Origin: Acidiferrobacteraceae bacterium
Lineage (GTDB): Bacteria; Pseudomonadota; Gammaproteobacteria; Arenicellales; UBA868
Direction: 5' to 3'
NCBI GenBank assembly: GCA_002724185.1
Contig: PBOB01000011.1
Coordinates: 1 to 52,974, forward strand
Length of the DNA stretch: 52,974 bases
Part shown: piece by piece, positions 9,201 to 16,853 of the stretch
How positions within the stretch are numbered: the stretch's first letter is position 1
How the letters are laid out: each line of letters starts with the position of its first letter
Made by a program: the position numbers and the translations under genes
The notes under the pieces: generated by a model
Database searches by the model: none
Seen by the model: only the letters and a program-made list of their open reading frames with translations
What the model was told of the DNA's origin: nothing

Positions 9201-9562
9201 TCGTCAGTAAAGTCGCTAAACATCAGGTAATTCTCGCATACTTATCAACATTAGTGACTGAAAGCAGATCGGTTATGCCTAAGATAGATTATTTCGACAC
9301 CACCAGAAGTCTTCTTGCAACTCTAATTGAAGTACCGTGACCACAAAATAAACTCGCAGCTGTAATAAATTAAATGAACTAATACTTCCATAAGTTTGTA
9401 ACACCAGGAGTTTGCTACACAACTGTCTTGGATGACATATTCAGCTGATACAACACAATAAATATGGTCGGAAATCCTAGCTTCCGTTTACGTAAACGTC
9501 AATTATAAGTATAATAACTAGCTGATTTTATAAGAAAACCTAGGCTACACTAAGTCCAGTTG
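9201..9562. other. Divergent intergenic region between MFS gene and MerR-type regulator
   Basis: About 360 bp without a credible gene. The right end (9485-9515) holds a perfect palindrome and a sigma-70-like promoter, described separately. The left part should contain the MFS promoter, but nothing specific was recognised. Confidence 0.6.
9485..9515 (+). promoter_or_regulatory. Promoter and palindromic operator of the MerR-type regulator
   Basis: A perfect 14-bp palindrome CGTTTACGTAAACG spans 9485-9498. It covers a -35-like hexamer TTTACG (9487-9492), which is followed after exactly 17 bp by a consensus -10 TATAAT (9510-9515). The start codon at 9563 lies about 40 nt after the predicted transcription start. 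MerR-family operators sit over the -35/-10 interval, and LiuR-type regulators are, to my recollection, associated with ACGT-containing palindromes of this kind, so autoregulation by the downstream gene product is the simplest reading. Confidence 0.75.
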
Positions 9563-9940
9563 ATGACTGATACTTACAAGATATCTGAGCTAGCTCGAGA
9601 ATTTGGTATAACGACCCGCACAATCCGATTCTACGAAGATGAAGGATTGTTGCAGCCGAAACGAAATAGGCAACAACGAATCTATTCTCGAAGAGACTAT
9701 ATACGTCTACAATTGATCTTAAGAGGCAAGCGCTTAGGCCTATCATTGAGCGAAATCGGAGAGATTATTGAACTTTACGACTCTGATGAGGGGGAAACAG
9801 TCCAATTGGAAAATTTCTTGCAGAGCATTCAAGAAAGAAAGCATGTGCTTAAACAGCAGCGTGAAGATATTGATGCGACTCTCATAGAGCTGCAACGCAT
9901 TGAACGTCGCTGTCGACATCGACTAAAAGCACTTTCATGA
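9563..9940 (+). CDS. MerR-family transcriptional regulator, LiuR-like
   Basis: DNA-binding regulator of 125 residues from ATG 9563 (a TTG lies one codon upstream). The N-terminal winged helix-turn-helix reads YKISELAREFGITTRTIRFYEDEGLL, followed by RIYSRRDYIRLQLILRGKRLGLSLSEIGEII and a coiled-coil dimerisation helix with Leu/Gln/Glu-rich heptads. There is no Cys-rich metal-binding tail as in MerR or CueR. This pattern matches LiuR, the repressor of leucine/isovalerate and related acyl-CoA catabolic genes in proteobacteria. No liu operon is adjacent. The gene has its own palindromic operator and leads a row of plus-strand genes. Confidence 0.85.
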   Translation: MTDTYKISELAREFGITTRTIRFYEDEGLLQPKRNRQQRIYSRRDYIRLQLILRGKRLGLSLSEIGEIIELYDSDEGETVQLENFLQSIQERKHVLKQQREDIDATLIELQRIERRCRHRLKALS

Positions 9941-9976
9941 AGACACAAAGATTGTATTCAATCTAGTGAGGCTAAC

Positions 9977-11023
9977 TTGACATCGCCACCAAATACCGGA
10001 AGTGGGGTTAGACTGTTTGTAACTCTAGCATCTCTCATTGTAATAACCGCTGGTTTAAAGGCTGCAAGCGCCATAGTGGTTCCTCTCCTTGTGGCGCTTT
10101 TCCTTTCAATGCTTGCCACTCCATTGATGTTTTGGTTGCGAAATCACAAAGTACCAACAGGGGTGTCGGTTGGACTAATTCTAATTCTGTTGATCGGTGT
10201 TATCTCAGTAGTGGGTTCGCTGATTGGCTCATCAATTAATGAGCTCAGCGGCTCTCTACCAACTTATGAAGCAAAACTAAATGAATCTATTGCTTCTGGA
10301 TTTACTGTACTTAGCGATCAAGGAATTACCGTGCCTGAATCTGGGATTATCGAGTGGGTCGATCCGCAAGCTGCAGCACAATTTTTTGGTCGTCTATTGA
10401 GTGGCTTTGGCGGAATTTTGTCGGACAGTCTTTTAATCATTTTCATGGTGTTATTTATTCTATTAGAAGCCAGTATCATACCAGCTAAACTAAAATATAT
10501 TCTTCCTGAGCCTGAGAAGACTATAGAAAATTTTTCGGGCTTTCTTAGCGCTCTAAAAAGTTACTTGGTGATCAAAACCTTTGTCAGCCTTCTCACCGGA
10601 ATATTAGTTAGTATTTGGCTAACGGTGCTAGGCGTGGAATTTGCTCTAATGTGGGGCGCAATCGCTTTTTTCCTTAACTTTGTTCCTTATGTGGGCTCTC
10701 TTATTGCTGCTGTACCTGTAGTTGTTCTTGGCATTTTGGACTTAGGTATGACGCATGCATTACTTATTGCTGGAGGTTATCTTTTTATTAATCTATTGGT
10801 TGGAAATGTTTTAGAGCCTAGATTTATGGGCCGTGGACTCGGTTTATCAACTCTCGTTGTGTTTCTCTCATTAGTGTTCTGGGGCTGGGTGTTTGGTCCG
10901 GTTGGTATGTTTCTCTCAGTACCGCTAACAATGCTAGTTAAGATTGCCCTAGAACATGATTCTAGAAGTCGCTGGCTAGCTATCTTGCTGAGCGCTGATG
11001 TGCCGAAGAAGACGGATAGTTGA
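9977..11023 (+). CDS. AI-2E-family (PerM/TqsA-like) membrane permease
   Basis: Integral membrane protein of 348 residues with about eight hydrophobic segments and a soluble insertion (about 85-135) between helices, the layout of the AI-2E family. The pore-proximal LPTYEAKLNESI region and the C-terminal GNVLEPRFMGRGLGLSTLVVFLSLVFWGWVFGPVGMFLSVPLTMLVKI block are family hallmarks. Members include TqsA (autoinducer-2 export) and Na+/H+ antiporters, so function is open. TTG start. The stop overlaps a TTG of the purB frame in a TTGA junction, so translation of the two may be coupled. Confidence 0.87.
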   Translation: MTSPPNTGSGVRLFVTLASLIVITAGLKAASAIVVPLLVALFLSMLATPLMFWLRNHKVPTGVSVGLILILLIGVISVVGSLIGSSINELSGSLPTYEAKLNESIASGFTVLSDQGITVPESGIIEWVDPQAAAQFFGRLLSGFGGILSDSLLIIFMVLFILLEASIIPAKLKYILPEPEKTIENFSGFLSALKSYLVIKTFVSLLTGILVSIWLTVLGVEFALMWGAIAFFLNFVPYVGSLIAAVPVVVLGILDLGMTHALLIAGGYLFINLLVGNVLEPRFMGRGLGLSTLVVFLSLVFWGWVFGPVGMFLSVPLTMLVKIALEHDSRSRWLAILLSADVPKKTDS

Positions 11024-11043
11024 AAAATTTCGAAACCCACTCG

Positions 11044-12438
11044 ATGAGTTCTGATAATCTTTATCTGTTGTCGCCGCTTACTGCACTATCGCCACTAGAT
11101 GGCCGATATGCGGAAAAAACAAATGCTCTGAGAGAAATTTTTAGTGAATTCGGGTTAATTCATCGTCGAATACGAATTGAGATTGCGTGGCTAGAGCAAC
11201 TTTCTAGTCAATCCAATATACAAGAAGTTGCGTCTCTGACGACTAATGCAACTCGATATCTCCATGAGATCTACGAAAATTTCTCACTGGAGGACGCGCA
11301 ATATATTAAGGAAATAGAGTTAACGACTAACCATGATGTTAAGGCGGTGGAATATTACTTAAAGGAGCGACTAAACAAAAATAAAGAGCTTTCAAGAGTA
11401 TCGGAATTTGTTCATTTTGCTTGCACTTCCGAAGACATCAATAATCTTGCTTATGCTCTTATGCTAAACGATGCGCGTAATATTGTTTTGATTCCAGCAG
11501 TTCGAGAGATTAAGGATGCACTGCGTGGCTTTGCCATGCGATATGCAGATCAGCCGATGCTAGCACGCACGCATGGCCAACCTGCAAGTCCAACAACTGT
11601 TGGCAAAGAGTTTGGTAATTTTGCAGCGAGACTTCGAACAGTGATCGAATCTATAGAAGATCTCACCATCCCAGGTAAATTCAACGGAGCAGTGGGTAAT
11701 TTTAATGCGCACTATATAGCATATCCTGAAATTGACTGGCCTACCATTTCTAAAGATTTTGTTGAAGCACTGGGCCTCAATTATCAATCTATGACTACTC
11801 AGATAGAGCCTCACGATGGTATTGCCCAGTTTTGCCATGAACTAATCCGACTTAACAACATACTGCTAGATCTCGATCGCGATCTCTGGGGTTATATAGC
11901 TCTAGGTTATTTTGATCAACAACTTGTCGATGATGAAATCGGCTCCAGCACAATGCCGCATAAAATAAATCCTATTGATTTCGAAAATTCAGAAGGGAAT
12001 ATAGGCTTAGCAAATGCACTACTTGGTCACTTAGCTGAGAAACTTCCAATAAGCAGATGGCAAAGAGATCTTATCGACTCTACGGCGATGCGTAGTCTTG
12101 GCGTTGGACTTGGATATAGCCTGATTGCCTGGCGCGCCACATCACAGGGCCTATCCAAGTTACAGCTAAACTCATCTTTATTAAATCACGAGCTTGAAGA
12201 GTCGTGGATTATTTTAGCCGAAGCTATACAAACGGTGATGCGACGCTATGGTATAACAGATGCATACGAGCAGTTGAAAGTTCTGACTCGAGGACAAAAC
12301 ACAGTTACAAAAGAAAGCATGCAATCTTTTATCCGGCAGTTACCTATCCCCCATGATGCGCGTAAAAGATTGATCAACCTCACACCTCACCTTTATACTG
12401 GAAACGCTGCTAAGGCTGCGAAAACCCTAGACCCATAA
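11044..12438 (+). CDS. purB: Adenylosuccinate lyase
   Basis: Catalyses two fumarate-releasing steps of purine synthesis: SAICAR to AICAR and adenylosuccinate to AMP. The product is 464 residues from ATG 11044; a TTG at 11020, overlapping the previous stop, would give 472. Recognisable blocks are SPLDGRY, TTNHDVKAVEYYLKE, FACTSEDINN, ARTHGQPASPTTVGKE and the fumarase/aspartase superfamily signature GSSTMPHKINPIDFENSEGN with the mobile-loop Ser. It follows the E. coli PurB subfamily closely in length and sequence. No other pur gene is adjacent. Confidence 0.96.
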   Translation: MSSDNLYLLSPLTALSPLDGRYAEKTNALREIFSEFGLIHRRIRIEIAWLEQLSSQSNIQEVASLTTNATRYLHEIYENFSLEDAQYIKEIELTTNHDVKAVEYYLKERLNKNKELSRVSEFVHFACTSEDINNLAYALMLNDARNIVLIPAVREIKDALRGFAMRYADQPMLARTHGQPASPTTVGKEFGNFAARLRTVIESIEDLTIPGKFNGAVGNFNAHYIAYPEIDWPTISKDFVEALGLNYQSMTTQIEPHDGIAQFCHELIRLNNILLDLDRDLWGYIALGYFDQQLVDDEIGSSTMPHKINPIDFENSEGNIGLANALLGHLAEKLPISRWQRDLIDSTAMRSLGVGLGYSLIAWRATSQGLSKLQLNSSLLNHELEESWIILAEAIQTVMRRYGITDAYEQLKVLTRGQNTVTKESMQSFIRQLPIPHDARKRLINLTPHLYTGNAAKAAKTLDP

Positions 12439-12470
12439 ACTAGTATAAGACAGCTAATGTTACTAATGGC

Positions 12471-13205
12471 ATGCCGATAGGTGAGACACGTCTTTCCAAA
12501 GTTATGGCTGAACGCGGTATGTGTTCTCGTCGAGAAGCGGACGAGCTCATTAGAAATGGTTTGGTCCAAGTAAATGGTGAAATAGCTTCGCAACTCGGTA
12601 TCCGGGTCAAGTCGAACGCGATAATCACGATACATCCGAAAGCAGTTCTAGCACGAGAAGCTCTTACAACTGTTCTGTTGAATAAACCGCCAGGTTATGT
12701 TTCTGGTCAACCAGAAAAGAGTTATATCGATGCTAAAGAATTAGTTCGTGCAAAAAATTATCATGGCACTTTAAATAATATTGATAGGTGCGTACCTCAT
12801 AAGAAAAAATTACACATCGCGGGTCGTTTGGATATTGATTCGAGCGGTCTATTAGTTCTAACGCAAAACGGAGCTATAGCTCGACGTTTGATACACCCAG
12901 ATCACCCTACCGATAAAGAATACATAGTCCGTGTTTCAGGAACAATTACAACTACCGTAATTGATATTTTGAGTGACGGATTGAGTCTGGATGGTAAAAG
13001 GTTAAGAAAAGTTGAAGTATCGCAAGTTAGCAAAGACCAATTACGAATGATTTTGAGAGAAGGACGAAACCGACAAATCCGGCGTATGTGCGAGCAAGCT
13101 GGACTCAAGGTGGTGGGACTAGTCAGAACCCGAATCGGTAATGTGCACCTAGGCAATCTACCCCGTGGTAAATGGCGATTTATGCTAAATAATGAAAACT
13201 TCTAG
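12471..13205 (+). CDS. RNA pseudouridine synthase, RsuA/RluB/RluE/RluF family
   Basis: Isomerises a specific uridine in rRNA (or tRNA) to pseudouridine. The 244-residue protein has an N-terminal S4 RNA-binding domain (RLSKVMAERGMCSRREADELI, about 7-50) and the catalytic domain with GRLDIDSSGLLVLTQNG, where Asp121 is the nucleophile. It ends with the motif GRNRQIRRMCEQAGLKVVGLVRTRIGNVHLGNLP. The RRMCEQAGLKVVGLVRTRIGNV segment resembles RluF (23S U2604/tRNA-Tyr) more than RsuA or RluB, but the exact target cannot be fixed. It follows purB by 32 nt. Start choice: ATG 12471. Confidence 0.9.
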   Translation: MPIGETRLSKVMAERGMCSRREADELIRNGLVQVNGEIASQLGIRVKSNAIITIHPKAVLAREALTTVLLNKPPGYVSGQPEKSYIDAKELVRAKNYHGTLNNIDRCVPHKKKLHIAGRLDIDSSGLLVLTQNGAIARRLIHPDHPTDKEYIVRVSGTITTTVIDILSDGLSLDGKRLRKVEVSQVSKDQLRMILREGRNRQIRRMCEQAGLKVVGLVRTRIGNVHLGNLPRGKWRFMLNNENF

Positions 13206-13287
13206 TATTTACAGAATCTATTCACAGAAAGAAAAATGGAGTATCAGACCTTTCATAAGGCCATAAATCACAATACAATATTGTTGC

Positions 13288-13404
13288 ATGTCTATACTTT
13301 CCATATTTCTAATGTCACTAGGTATTGTTGTCTGCGTCGCGATCTTTTGGCTGGCATGGAAAATCGTATGGAAGGATTCTGATGATGACCCGCATGTTAA
13401 ATGA
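13288..13404 (+). CDS. Small putative single-pass membrane protein (38 aa)
   Basis: A short ORF starting at ATG 13288 gives 38 residues: a hydrophobic segment SIFLMSLGIVVCVAIFWLAW (about 5-24) followed by a charged tail KIVWKDSDDDPHVK. The layout (membrane helix, acidic C-terminus) resembles small respiratory-complex or assembly peptides such as CcoS, but there is no real match. A 10-bp palindrome, ACAATATTGT (13275-13284), lies just before the start. No Shine-Dalgarno is visible. Function unknown. Confidence 0.4.
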   Translation: MSILSIFLMSLGIVVCVAIFWLAWKIVWKDSDDDPHVK

Positions 13405-13454
13405 TAATGACTGAAATACTTCACAAAGAAAGCTATAAGCCTTAACTAACGAAA

Positions 13455-13619
13455 ATGCGATTCGCAATTATCACACTCCTAATTGTCTCCCTAGTTGGCT
13501 GCGTATACCCTTTACTTAGTAGAGCTTCAGAACTAGATCTGTGTATAACTGAACCCGTGGAATATTACCCACTTTGGTTATCGCATGAGAATAAACTGTC
13601 ATGCCCAAATTTGTTATAG
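13455..13619 (+). CDS. Small putative lipoprotein (54 aa)
   Basis: ORF of 54 residues starting MRFAIITLLIVSLVGC, a signal peptide ending in a lipobox-like LVGC with the lipidation Cys at 16. The mature part is about 38 residues and holds two further cysteines (in DLCITEP and KLSCPNLL) that could form a disulfide. It overlaps the next small ORF by 19 nt in another frame. No strong ribosome-binding site. The protein is not recognised; the lipobox is the only functional clue, so the call is tentative. Confidence 0.4.
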   Translation: MRFAIITLLIVSLVGCVYPLLSRASELDLCITEPVEYYPLWLSHENKLSCPNLL

Positions 13620-13777
13620 CTCTACTAGCCATTGCACTTGGTTTAACGCTCTACACAATTAGCCACGATTTACGATGGATCTATGGTGGCTTTAGTGCTA
13701 GTGCCGTACCATTCCTATGCGCGTTAATCTGGAAAGAGCGTATCTCGTTTCGTCATTTCTCAAGAAGACGACGATAG
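13601..13777 (+). CDS. Small putative membrane protein (58 aa)
   Basis: ORF of 58 residues with two hydrophobic segments (about 4-17 and 30-45, FVIALLAIALGLTLYT and GGFSASAVPFLCALIW) joined by a short SHDLRWIYG loop, and a strongly basic tail ending RHFSRRRR. The positive-inside rule would put both ends in the cytoplasm. A weak GAGA lies 10 nt before the ATG. It overlaps the preceding lipoprotein-like ORF. Unrecognised. Confidence 0.42.
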   Translation: MPKFVIALLAIALGLTLYTISHDLRWIYGGFSASAVPFLCALIWKERISFRHFSRRRR

Positions 13778-13883
13778 TTGAGTATCAGTTGGTTACATAT
13801 CTATTGGTTTAACTACAATTACAAAAATTCCTAGAAGTGACCAGTTAGCATCAACTTGGAATAGTGAAAAGCTGGCGCAATAA

Positions 13884-14189
13884 ATGGACTATTTAATACT
13901 TATATTGCTGTTCTTATCATTTATGTTGCTTATTGCTATCCACTCCGATTTCATTCCATGGTTCAACGACTATCGCCGACTAATTTCTCATATATTTCCT
14001 CAGTTGCTTCACATAAACAGCCCAACAAAGACAGCACTAACTTTGTCATGCCTAATTATATTTGTTGGAATTCTAGGTCGAACCTACACAACTAATGATA
14101 GCTGGATCGTTAATGCGATTATGTTTTCGCTTATCCCGCCGTTAATTCGTTGGACTAAGTGGCGGATGGCAAGAAAGAAGAAATCGTAG
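13884..14189 (+). CDS. Hypothetical membrane protein (101 aa)
   Basis: A 101-residue protein with three hydrophobic stretches: an N-terminal anchor (DYLILILLFLSFMLLIAI), a central helix (ALTLSCLIIFVGILGR) and a C-terminal one (NAIMFSLIPPLIRW), ending in a basic RMARKKKS tail. It is not a family I recognise. It is the longest of a run of small plus-strand ORFs between the pseudouridine-synthase gene and the oxidase cluster, from which it is convergent. Confidence 0.5.
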   Translation: MDYLILILLFLSFMLLIAIHSDFIPWFNDYRRLISHIFPQLLHINSPTKTALTLSCLIIFVGILGRTYTTNDSWIVNAIMFSLIPPLIRWTKWRMARKKKS

Positions 14190-14340
14190 CTAAAGCCCAC
14201 CAGGCGCTATCACCATCTCGGACAACTCTGCAACATCACTGCGCACCACCCCAAAACTAACTAGTTCGTAGTAGACGACAGTCGGAGAACAACTACTAGA
14301 TGTAGCGCAAAATAACGCCATAACCGGCAAGAACAACTAC

Positions 14341-14457
14341 TTACATGACAAAAATGCCAATTAACCCAATAACAAATATAGATACTCCAATAATAGCTAC
14401 TACAATGCCAACGCCTTGGCCTTCGGTCAAACCGCTCTCGCTTTGTTTCTGATCCAT
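14341..14457 (-). CDS. Tiny putative single-pass membrane protein (38 aa)
   Basis: Minus-strand ORF with a hydrophilic Gln/Ser/Glu/Gly N-terminus (MDQKQSESGLTEGQG) and one hydrophobic helix filling the C-terminal half (about 17-38). GGAAC lies about 10 nt before the ATG at 14457; an in-frame ATG at 14472 would add five residues. It follows the 3' end of the oxidase cluster on the same strand, 90 nt after the large membrane-protein gene. Small one-helix subunits are common in heme-copper oxidases, so a structural role there is possible but unproven. Confidence 0.42.
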   Translation of the reverse strand: MDQKQSESGLTEGQGVGIVVAIIGVSIFVIGLIGIFVM

Positions 14458-14546
14458 GATATGTAGTTCCATAATATTTCAAATAACATGCCCCAATTAT
14501 ATCGGAGAAATCCACACTATGTGTGTAAGATTGTCAATGAATTAGG

Positions 14547-16103
14547 CTATCCTACCATTGGCTGCGCTAGGATCCAGAGACTTAACATAGTATAGATAAC
14601 CATCAGGATAATCATAGGAATCTGACCCCAGAAAACAACTCTTTTATCGTGAAAAATGCGCTTGGCTGCAATATGCGCTATATATACAGAAAAAACATGG
14701 CCAAATACTACCGTAGCGACAGCTATATACCACGCAGTCTTCGCATCTAGAACCCCAATATTGACGTTATAGTCTGCAGTGTTAAACAGATTCCAGCCCA
14801 AACCTAGTGGATCGGAAATTAAGGGAACAACGTATTGCCCTGTAATCAAAAGAAACGACAAATAGTGCGCAAGATGATATGCGATGGCAATCGGTACTAA
14901 CGTCAACACAAACGAACAGGCGATATCACTTGGATGCTTTATCGCTAGCTTATCTAAACCGCCTGCAGCCAGGATTGCGGCGCGTAACATCAACCAACAG
15001 ACGCTTAAATAGGCAAGGCAAAAAATAGTTGGGAAAAGTATAAAAGCGATGTGCCCAACAGCAATAATCTCACCATCAAGGGTGCGATCAAGAATGCCAA
15101 ACCAAAATGGCGTCTCAAGGAACCCGTCAAATGTTACAGATGAAAGAAGAATTAGAACAAAGACCATCATTGATAGTGGTACACGCTCCACTTCTAACAG
15201 ACCAACAGCTGGAATTCTGAGATTAAGCTCGATCTGCTTAGGATGCGCATGCGTGATACACATAGGCCCATTAACACAATCTTCAATGCTAAATCGGCAA
15301 ATTTGTAGATTACAATTACTGGAACGATGATTCCGCTTCACTCTGATTTCAAGAGGAGAAAATCTACTAAATATGCTGAAAACTAGAGTAAATGGATCAG
15401 CATGCTGTAACCAGGTATTAGGACTGAAGATATACATCCCAAGCAAGGTACAAATTCCATATAGCGTTACTATAATTGCTAAACTAAACGGCTCACTACC
15501 ACCACCCCACAATAACTCAGCCCAGAAAAATCCTATTAGCCCAAGAACTGCTGGCCACATAGAAAAACTCTCGGGATACGGTATATTTAACCCAAACCTA
15601 TGCACTTGGAACGCCTTAATCGTAAATCGCTGAATCCAAACAAAAAGCATTAGAAAAGGATTAATCAGGGCCCAAAGATCGCCGACTAAGGCACAGATAA
15701 AAACAATTCCAACCCACCATATCACCCATACTAAAACAGGGCTTATATTCTGATACGGGTTAGAGCTCCCAAAAAAACCAGAAACTAAAATAGTAACTAA
15801 GATAGAGACAGACAACAGTCTAATTAACAACAAGATAGATGGATGGCTGCTTATCCTAATTATTCTCCATCTATATAAGTTAACTCGTGGAAACGGTTGT
15901 AATCCTGAATGACTACGCGTAAAAACTGACGCAAGAATGAACGTCAACAAAATAGTTAAGCCTGCACCAATAACCCATATTGATAACGGAACCGGTAAAT
16001 CATACCGCTGACCAAAACCATGCGCCGCTGCTAAGTCTCCATGTAATCCTACTGCCAACAGAACAATTAAGGGTTTTAGCCAAATTCTATTCAGGACAAT
16101 CAC
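14547..16103 (-). CDS. Large polytopic membrane protein of the oxidase locus, function unknown
   Basis: From GTG 16103 this gives 518 residues; an in-frame TTG at 16160 is less likely. With the GTG start the protein begins with a clean signal peptide (LKPLIVLLAVGLHGDLAAA) and cleavage before HGFGQRYDLPVPL, followed by about 11-12 membrane helices. The AHGFGQRYDLPVPL segment recalls a family of membrane proteins sometimes labelled 'fenitrothion hydrolase' in databases; this is from memory and unverified. Histidines in membrane-near segments (for example AYHLAHYLSF, FGHVFSVYIAHIA) could bind metal or heme. It overlaps the pentapeptide gene by 17 nt and ends the oxidase operon, so a role in oxidase assembly or copper handling is inferred. 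Confidence 0.6.
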   Translation of the reverse strand: MIVLNRIWLKPLIVLLAVGLHGDLAAAHGFGQRYDLPVPLSIWVIGAGLTILLTFILASVFTRSHSGLQPFPRVNLYRWRIIRISSHPSILLLIRLLSVSILVTILVSGFFGSSNPYQNISPVLVWVIWWVGIVFICALVGDLWALINPFLMLFVWIQRFTIKAFQVHRFGLNIPYPESFSMWPAVLGLIGFFWAELLWGGGSEPFSLAIIVTLYGICTLLGMYIFSPNTWLQHADPFTLVFSIFSRFSPLEIRVKRNHRSSNCNLQICRFSIEDCVNGPMCITHAHPKQIELNLRIPAVGLLEVERVPLSMMVFVLILLSSVTFDGFLETPFWFGILDRTLDGEIIAVGHIAFILFPTIFCLAYLSVCWLMLRAAILAAGGLDKLAIKHPSDIACSFVLTLVPIAIAYHLAHYLSFLLITGQYVVPLISDPLGLGWNLFNTADYNVNIGVLDAKTAWYIAVATVVFGHVFSVYIAHIAAKRIFHDKRVVFWGQIPMIILMVIYTMLSLWILAQPMVG

Positions 16104-16821
16104 GATTACTAATGCCCCATGGCAAGCTAGTCTGACATAGTACTGCTTCTTCAAGATCAATCATCTTTACTAATGCGTTATCTAGACTAGTAGACGTTAA
16201 GTTGGCACCAGTGAGTCTAGCATCTGTAAGATCTGCACCTACTAAAAACGCCCCCTGAAGTTTCGCGTTCCTGAGATCAGCTTTGCGTAGATTTGCAAAG
16301 AGCAGATAAGTCTCACGCATATCAGTAAATTGGAGATTTGCTTTTCGGAAATCGGCATTAATGAGCTTAGCCCTGCGTAGATCAGATCCAACTAGAGATG
16401 CTCCAAACAGTACGGCGTCTTTCAAATTCACCTCTATCAGCATAGCACGATTCAGCCTTACAGCAGTCATATCAGTACGAGCTAGATCCGCACCACTGAG
16501 GTCAGCTTCGTCAAAATCTGCTCCGCGAAGATCACAGCCACGACAACCACCTGTATTTAATAATAGTTCTATTCTAGATCGAAATTCAGCATCAGATTTC
16601 CTCCTATCGAGCTCCTGCCCACCCGGCCTAAAATGGACCGCGACATCAACGGTATGTGATGTGGAAAATTTAAGCTGGCCATCGGTTGAATAGGCAAGAC
16701 TCGAAAATATCGCAGAGGCACATAAAATAGCAACGACCTGAGAACGAGCGTTCAAGAAAAGAATAGAAATGAAGTAGCCTGCCAATATACCAATAATGCT
16801 GTGCTGGGACACTCGTCCCAA
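16087..16821 (-). CDS. Exported or anchored pentapeptide-repeat protein
   Basis: A 244-residue protein with an N-terminal hydrophobic segment (about 8-45), then a spacer, then roughly 20 tandem A(D/N)LxX repeats from about residue 95 (CDLRGADFDEADLSGADLARTD onwards) to about 225. Such repeats fold into a right-handed quadrilateral beta-helix. A CRGC cysteine pair comes just before the repeats and a CxnC pair occurs near the end. Start at TTG 16821 with AAGGA just upstream; GTG 16812 is possible. It sits between a cytochrome c gene and the large membrane protein, with which it overlaps, so it is part of the oxidase operon. Its role there is unknown. Confidence 0.75.
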   Translation of the reverse strand: MGRVSQHSIIGILAGYFISILFLNARSQVVAILCASAIFSSLAYSTDGQLKFSTSHTVDVAVHFRPGGQELDRRKSDAEFRSRIELLLNTGGCRGCDLRGADFDEADLSGADLARTDMTAVRLNRAMLIEVNLKDAVLFGASLVGSDLRRAKLINADFRKANLQFTDMRETYLLFANLRKADLRNAKLQGAFLVGADLTDARLTGANLTSTSLDNALVKMIDLEEAVLCQTSLPWGISNRDCPE

Positions 16822-16853
16822 TTTTCCTTAGTTAGCGTCTAGAACACACAGAA

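Noticed and set aside
14261-14515. 84-residue ORF on the minus strand
   Set aside because: It has a low-complexity Trp/Cys/Ser/Tyr/Arg-rich sequence with no hydrophobic logic and overlaps, in another frame, the more convincing 38-aa ORF with an ATG and a membrane helix.
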